Positions 14,514-16,589 of a DNA stretch of 16,589 bases are shown one piece after another (the first letter of the stretch is position 1; each line of letters opens with the position of its first letter). The stretch is from the NCBI GenBank assembly GCA_044227705.1, contig JBGAWE010000086.1, positions 1 through 16,589 of the forward strand, in the 5' to 3' direction. This stretch comes from JANOQP01 sp044227705 (GTDB taxonomy: Bacteria > Bacteroidota > Bacteroidia > Chitinophagales > Saprospiraceae). Below the pieces are notes generated by a model. That model worked only from the letters and a program-made list of their open reading frames with translations. It was not told where the DNA came from and did not search any database. The translations under genes were made by a program, and so were the position numbers.

Positions 14514-15137
14514 TTACAGAAGCTGGATTTTGTTGCGCCCCAGCCGCACGAGGCCGCCGTCCTCCATCTGCTTGAGCAGCCGCGAGACGACCACGCGGGC
14601 CGTGCCAAGCTCCGTGGCGAGCTGTTCGTGCGTCGCCGCGACGGTGCGCGAGGCCGCGAGCTCTCCCTTCTTTTGGAGGAGGGCGAGGAGCCGCTCGTCC
14701 AGCTTTTTGAACGCGATGGAGTCGACGGCGTCGAGCAGCTCCTCAAAGCGGCGGTGGTAGAGCCGCAGGACGTAGCCCAGCCACTGCGGGTTCTCGCGGA
14801 AGAGCTGTGCCACGCGCTCGACCGGCACGAGCAGCACCTCGCTGTCCTCCTCGGCCACGGCGCGCAGCTTCGACGTGTCGCGGTGCAGCCCGCCGAGCAC
14901 CGACATGATGCAGCTCTCGCCCGGCGTGATGTAATAGAGCACGACCTCGCGCCCGTTGCTGTCGGGCCGGATGACCCGGACGGCCCCGTCGAGCACGAAC
15001 GGGACGGAGCGGATATGGGCGTTCTCGCGCAGCACGGTCTCGCCCTCGGCGAAACGCCGGACGGTGCCCTCGGCCAGCAGCTTCTCCGCCACTTGGGGCA
15101 TGGCCCGGAACTCGGGCAGTTGGTTGATATCGGTCAT
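14514..15137 (-). CDS. Crp/Fnr-family transcriptional regulator, 207 aa
   Basis: An N-terminal cyclic-nucleotide-binding-like beta-roll (about 15-115: RFAEGETVLRENAHIRSVPFVLDGAVRVIR, then YYITPGESC) is followed by a dimerisation helix (RFEELLDAVDSIAFKKLDERLLALL). A winged HTH follows (about 163-207: ATHEQLATELGTARVVVSRLLKQME, with recognition helix TARVVVSRLLK). The four-cysteine Fe-S site of Fnr is absent; the only cysteine is C76, in the effector-pocket region PGESC. The frame is open to 15212, but the ATG at 15137 (MTDINQLPEF) fits the family and the upstream part is intergenic in character. It is first in a unit with DUF2892-rhodanese, OsmC and rhodanese-thioredoxin, so it probably controls that thiol/sulfur cassette. 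The effector is unknown. Bacteroidota commonly place this regulator subtype beside rhodanese genes (from memory). Confidence 0.92.
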   Translation of the reverse strand: MTDINQLPEFRAMPQVAEKLLAEGTVRRFAEGETVLRENAHIRSVPFVLDGAVRVIRPDSNGREVVLYYITPGESCIMSVLGGLHRDTSKLRAVAEEDSEVLLVPVERVAQLFRENPQWLGYVLRLYHRRFEELLDAVDSIAFKKLDERLLALLQKKGELAASRTVAATHEQLATELGTARVVVSRLLKQMEDGGLVRLGRNKIQLL

Positions 15138-15320
15138 TTTTGAATGATGGTGGCGAAGGACTGGGTTTTCAAAAAAGGCGGCGGCGGCGCAAGTCACCGG
15201 CCACAGCGGCAAAAGTCATTCGCCCGCCCAGCCGTTTGGCAGGCAGGTTGGCGAAGCTGAAAAGTGTTTTGAAAAATAGATTGCCAGAATGGGCGGCTGG
15301 AGGGATTGATCTCGCCACAA

Positions 15321-15351
15321 AAAACTGACAATCAGCTATGTACGCAGTTTT
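15321..15351. repeat. Inverted repeat AAAACTG / CAGTTTT
   Basis: Seven-base perfect arms at 15321-15327 and 15345-15351 are separated by 17 nt. The arms can extend to ACA/TGT if two unpaired A are allowed. It could be an operator for the divergent regulator or a weak hairpin. Confidence 0.5.
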
Positions 15352-15388
15352 GTAAAAAAATCTACTAGACCCAGGAACGGCAACAGAA

Positions 15389-15419
15389 CTTGTTTTAAGT
15401 TTGTCGCGTCATAATTTTT
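15389..15419 (+). promoter_or_regulatory. Candidate promoter of the DUF1761 gene
   Basis: CTTG (15389-15392), 19 nt, then TAATTTTT (15412-15419). This has one mismatch in each box relative to TTTG-N19-TAnnTTTG. It would give a leader of about 20 nt. Confidence 0.35.
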
Positions 15420-15447
15420 TTCACCAACTTTAAAACGCTTTGTTTTT

Positions 15448-15882
15448 ATGGCAACACGAACCAACTGGCTTGCGCTCCTCGTCTCCGCCCTCGCCGGCGT
15501 CGCCCTCGGGTGGCTCTGGTACGGCATGCTCTTCATGCACCAGTGGATGGACGGCAACGGCTTCGCGATGACCGCCGACGGCGGCATGACGCACAACGGC
15601 ACCGTCGTCCCGATGGACATGACGCCGATGGTCTGCAACCTCGTGGCGATGCTCGTCTACGCCTACATCATCAACTGGATCCTGCAGCGCACCAGTATGA
15701 CGACAGCGGCGGGCGGTGCCCAGCTGGGTTTCGCCATCGGTGTCATGGCGATGGTCGGGGCGTTCATCGGCAACATGTTTGCCATGCGGCCGATGAGCCT
15801 GTCGTGGGTCGACGGGGGCTACGTGCTCGTCCTCTTTACGCTCATCGGCACCATCGTCGGTGGGTGGCAGAAGAAAGGCTAA
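15448..15882 (+). CDS. DUF1761-family integral membrane protein, 144 aa
   Basis: There are four predicted membrane helices (about 7-30, 58-80, 90-112 and 121-140). The first carries the family-typical small-residue and aromatic pattern GVALGWLWYGMLF. Between helices 1 and 2 is a Met/Asp/Gly-rich loop (WMDGNGFAMTADGGMTHNGT) with many Met residues. The length agrees with DUF1761 (about 130-150 aa). The biochemical function of the family is not known. Several Met and His residues in and near the membrane segments make metal contact conceivable, but nothing shows it. The gene is divergent from the Crp-type regulator and is followed by a terminator, so it is probably monocistronic. Confidence 0.86.
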   Translation: MATRTNWLALLVSALAGVALGWLWYGMLFMHQWMDGNGFAMTADGGMTHNGTVVPMDMTPMVCNLVAMLVYAYIINWILQRTSMTTAAGGAQLGFAIGVMAMVGAFIGNMFAMRPMSLSWVDGGYVLVLFTLIGTIVGGWQKKG

Positions 15883-15911
15883 CCGATAAAGCTGCGGCTT
15901 TCTCGGGAATG

Positions 15912-15950
15912 TGGCCGGAGCGGAGGAATCCCGTTCCGGCCATTTTCTTT
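15912..15950 (+). terminator. Rho-independent terminator of the DUF1761 gene
   Basis: A 12-bp stem (TGGCCGGAGCGG 15912-15923 with CCGTTCCGGCCA 15931-15942, one G-T wobble) has a 7-nt loop and is followed by TTTTCTTT. It starts 29 nt after the stop codon and abuts the stop of the convergent UbiA-like gene. Confidence 0.82.
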
Positions 15951-16589
15951 CAAAAAAGGGACAGCGCGACGGCAAAAAACTGAACGACCATCATCGAATC
16001 GACCAATATCTTGTCCGAAACAGCTCGGCCGAGGACGGGCAGTTTTCGAATCAAAAACCCCGAAGCGAAAAGCGAAAAGCCGACCGCCGCCCCGATTTTT
16101 GGAGAATAAAACCCCGTCGCCACCTGCCCCACGACGGCCAAAAGAGAGGTGAGAAAAAGCCAAGTCGCCACCCCTTTGGTAAAATCAACGCCAAATTTGA
16201 CAGGAAAGGTGGGCAATCCTGCCGTCCGATCTTCCGCTTCGTCCAAGATGTCGTAGCCGAGGGCAAGGGCGGCCACGAAACAGAACCGCCCGGCCAGCAT
16301 CATCCAAAAAGCGGGGCAGCCGCCTGTTTTTTCAAAAAAGAGAAAAGGAGGCGCGACCGTCACCGCCGACCAGACGAGGGCTATGGAAACCGGCTTGCAG
16401 ACGGTGCAATCGCGCAGCGGCGTGTTTTCCCCGCAAAAACGGCGACTGAAAACAGGAAGGTAATACGCCGCGCCGAGCAAAACCAGCCCGATTTGAAGAC
16501 CGTCGACGGGCCAGCGGTTTTTCAAAAAAAGACACAAAGCAGCCAGCCCCGAGAGCCACGCGACGGCTTTTTTCACCCTGTTTTTAGAA
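15950..16589 (-). CDS. UbiA-family prenyltransferase-like membrane protein; N-terminus cut by window edge
   Basis: About 213 codons are visible and the frame is open to the right edge, so the true start lies outside. A GTG at 16576 is in frame but is unlikely to be the real start. Several hydrophobic helices are visible. The stretch LGYDILDEAEDRTAGLPTFPVKFG matches the second Asp-rich motif of UbiA enzymes (D-x-x-x-D-x-x-x-D, then a basic/Thr-Leu-Pro stretch). KPVSIALVWSAVTVAPP and DSMMVVQFF resemble Bacteroidota UbiA-like proteins. The first Asp-rich motif (NxxxDxxxD) would be in the missing N-terminal third. Substrate unknown: menaquinone, haem or other prenylation are all possible. It is convergent with the DUF1761 gene. 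Confidence 0.82.
   Translation of the reverse strand, partial: SKNRVKKAVAWLSGLAALCLFLKNRWPVDGLQIGLVLLGAAYYLPVFSRRFCGENTPLRDCTVCKPVSIALVWSAVTVAPPFLFFEKTGGCPAFWMMLAGRFCFVAALALGYDILDEAEDRTAGLPTFPVKFGVDFTKGVATWLFLTSLLAVVGQVATGFYSPKIGAAVGFSLFASGFLIRKLPVLGRAVSDKILVDSMMVVQFFAVALSLF

Larger units (their letters stand above)
15138..15447. other. Divergent intergenic region between the Crp-type and DUF1761 genes (310 nt)
   Basis: No gene is seen here. It contains two TTTTSAAAA palindromes (15166-15174 and 15267-15275) and a 7-bp inverted repeat with a 17-nt loop (AAAACTG 15321-15327, CAGTTTT 15345-15351). The right 130 nt is distinctly AT-rich compared with the rest of the window. A CCTTCGCC box lies just before the regulator start (minus strand, 15152-15161, GTCCTTCGCC). 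Promoters for both genes must lie here. Confidence 0.7.

Noticed and set aside
14508..14518. TGTAAC-like half site after the Crp-type gene
   Set aside because: The sequence includes the stop codon of the gene and has no matching second half, so it is not a credible operator.
13815..15143. 442-codon plus-strand frame across the OsmC, DUF2892-rhodanese and Crp genes
   Set aside because: It runs antisense to three well-supported genes and their intergenic gaps, and has no domain signature.
15400..15414. Imperfect palindrome TTGTCGCGTCATAA as a Crp/Fnr site
   Set aside because: Only about half the positions are symmetric, and it fits no Crp or Fnr consensus well.
1..16589. Transfer or ribosomal RNA genes, CRISPR arrays, insertion sequences, prophage or defence genes
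   Set aside because: No cloverleaf-like segments, regular direct repeats with spacers, transposase motifs or terminal inverted repeats were seen on reading both strands.

Overview
The window is GC-rich (roughly 60-65% by eye) and is densely packed with protein genes. I see no RNA genes, insertion sequences, CRISPR arrays or phage genes. The gene families point to Bacteroidota, probably a high-GC member of the Saprospiria. The evidence is an OmpA protein with thrombospondin type 3 repeats, a DUF4348-like lipoprotein, a Crp/Fnr regulator beside rhodanese/DUF2892 genes, a large secreted M4 protease with a propeller tail, weak Shine-Dalgarno sites, and promoter-like boxes of the Bacteroidota TTTG-N19-TAnnTTTG type. 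The class assignment is an inference.

Layout from left to right. Positions 1-4049 (minus) hold a secreted M4-family metallopeptidase whose C-terminus runs off the left edge. Positions 4219-5688 (plus) hold an all-helical protein of unknown function, divergent from the protease. Positions 5710-9475 (minus) hold a tight unit read in the order fni (type 2 isopentenyl-diphosphate isomerase), class II HMG-CoA reductase (4-nt overlap), a class I glutamine amidotransferase and a small lipoprotein. The first two genes supply mevalonate-pathway steps for isoprenoids. Positions 9669-11183 (minus) hold an OmpA-type outer-membrane protein that ends in a clear hairpin terminator. Positions 11439-12686 (plus) hold an alpha-oxoamine synthase-like PLP enzyme (serine palmitoyltransferase/KBL family).

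Positions 12768-15137 (minus) form a thiol/sulfur redox cassette. In transcription order it is a Crp/Fnr-type regulator, a DUF2892-rhodanese membrane protein, an OsmC-family protein and an exported rhodanese-thioredoxin fusion. A DUF1761 membrane protein (15448-15882, plus) diverges from the regulator. A UbiA-like prenyltransferase (15950-16589, minus) is cut at its N-terminus by the right edge.

The most interesting points are these. The DUF2892-rhodanese fusion depends on an A9 tract: removing one A would restore two separate genes joined by an ATGA stop/start overlap. The Crp-rhodanese-OsmC-thioredoxin cassette looks like a persulfide or oxidative thiol-stress module. The A/T palindrome TTTTSAAAA recurs ten times in this GC-rich DNA. 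A promoter-like box close to TACCTTCGCC recurs upstream of several genes.
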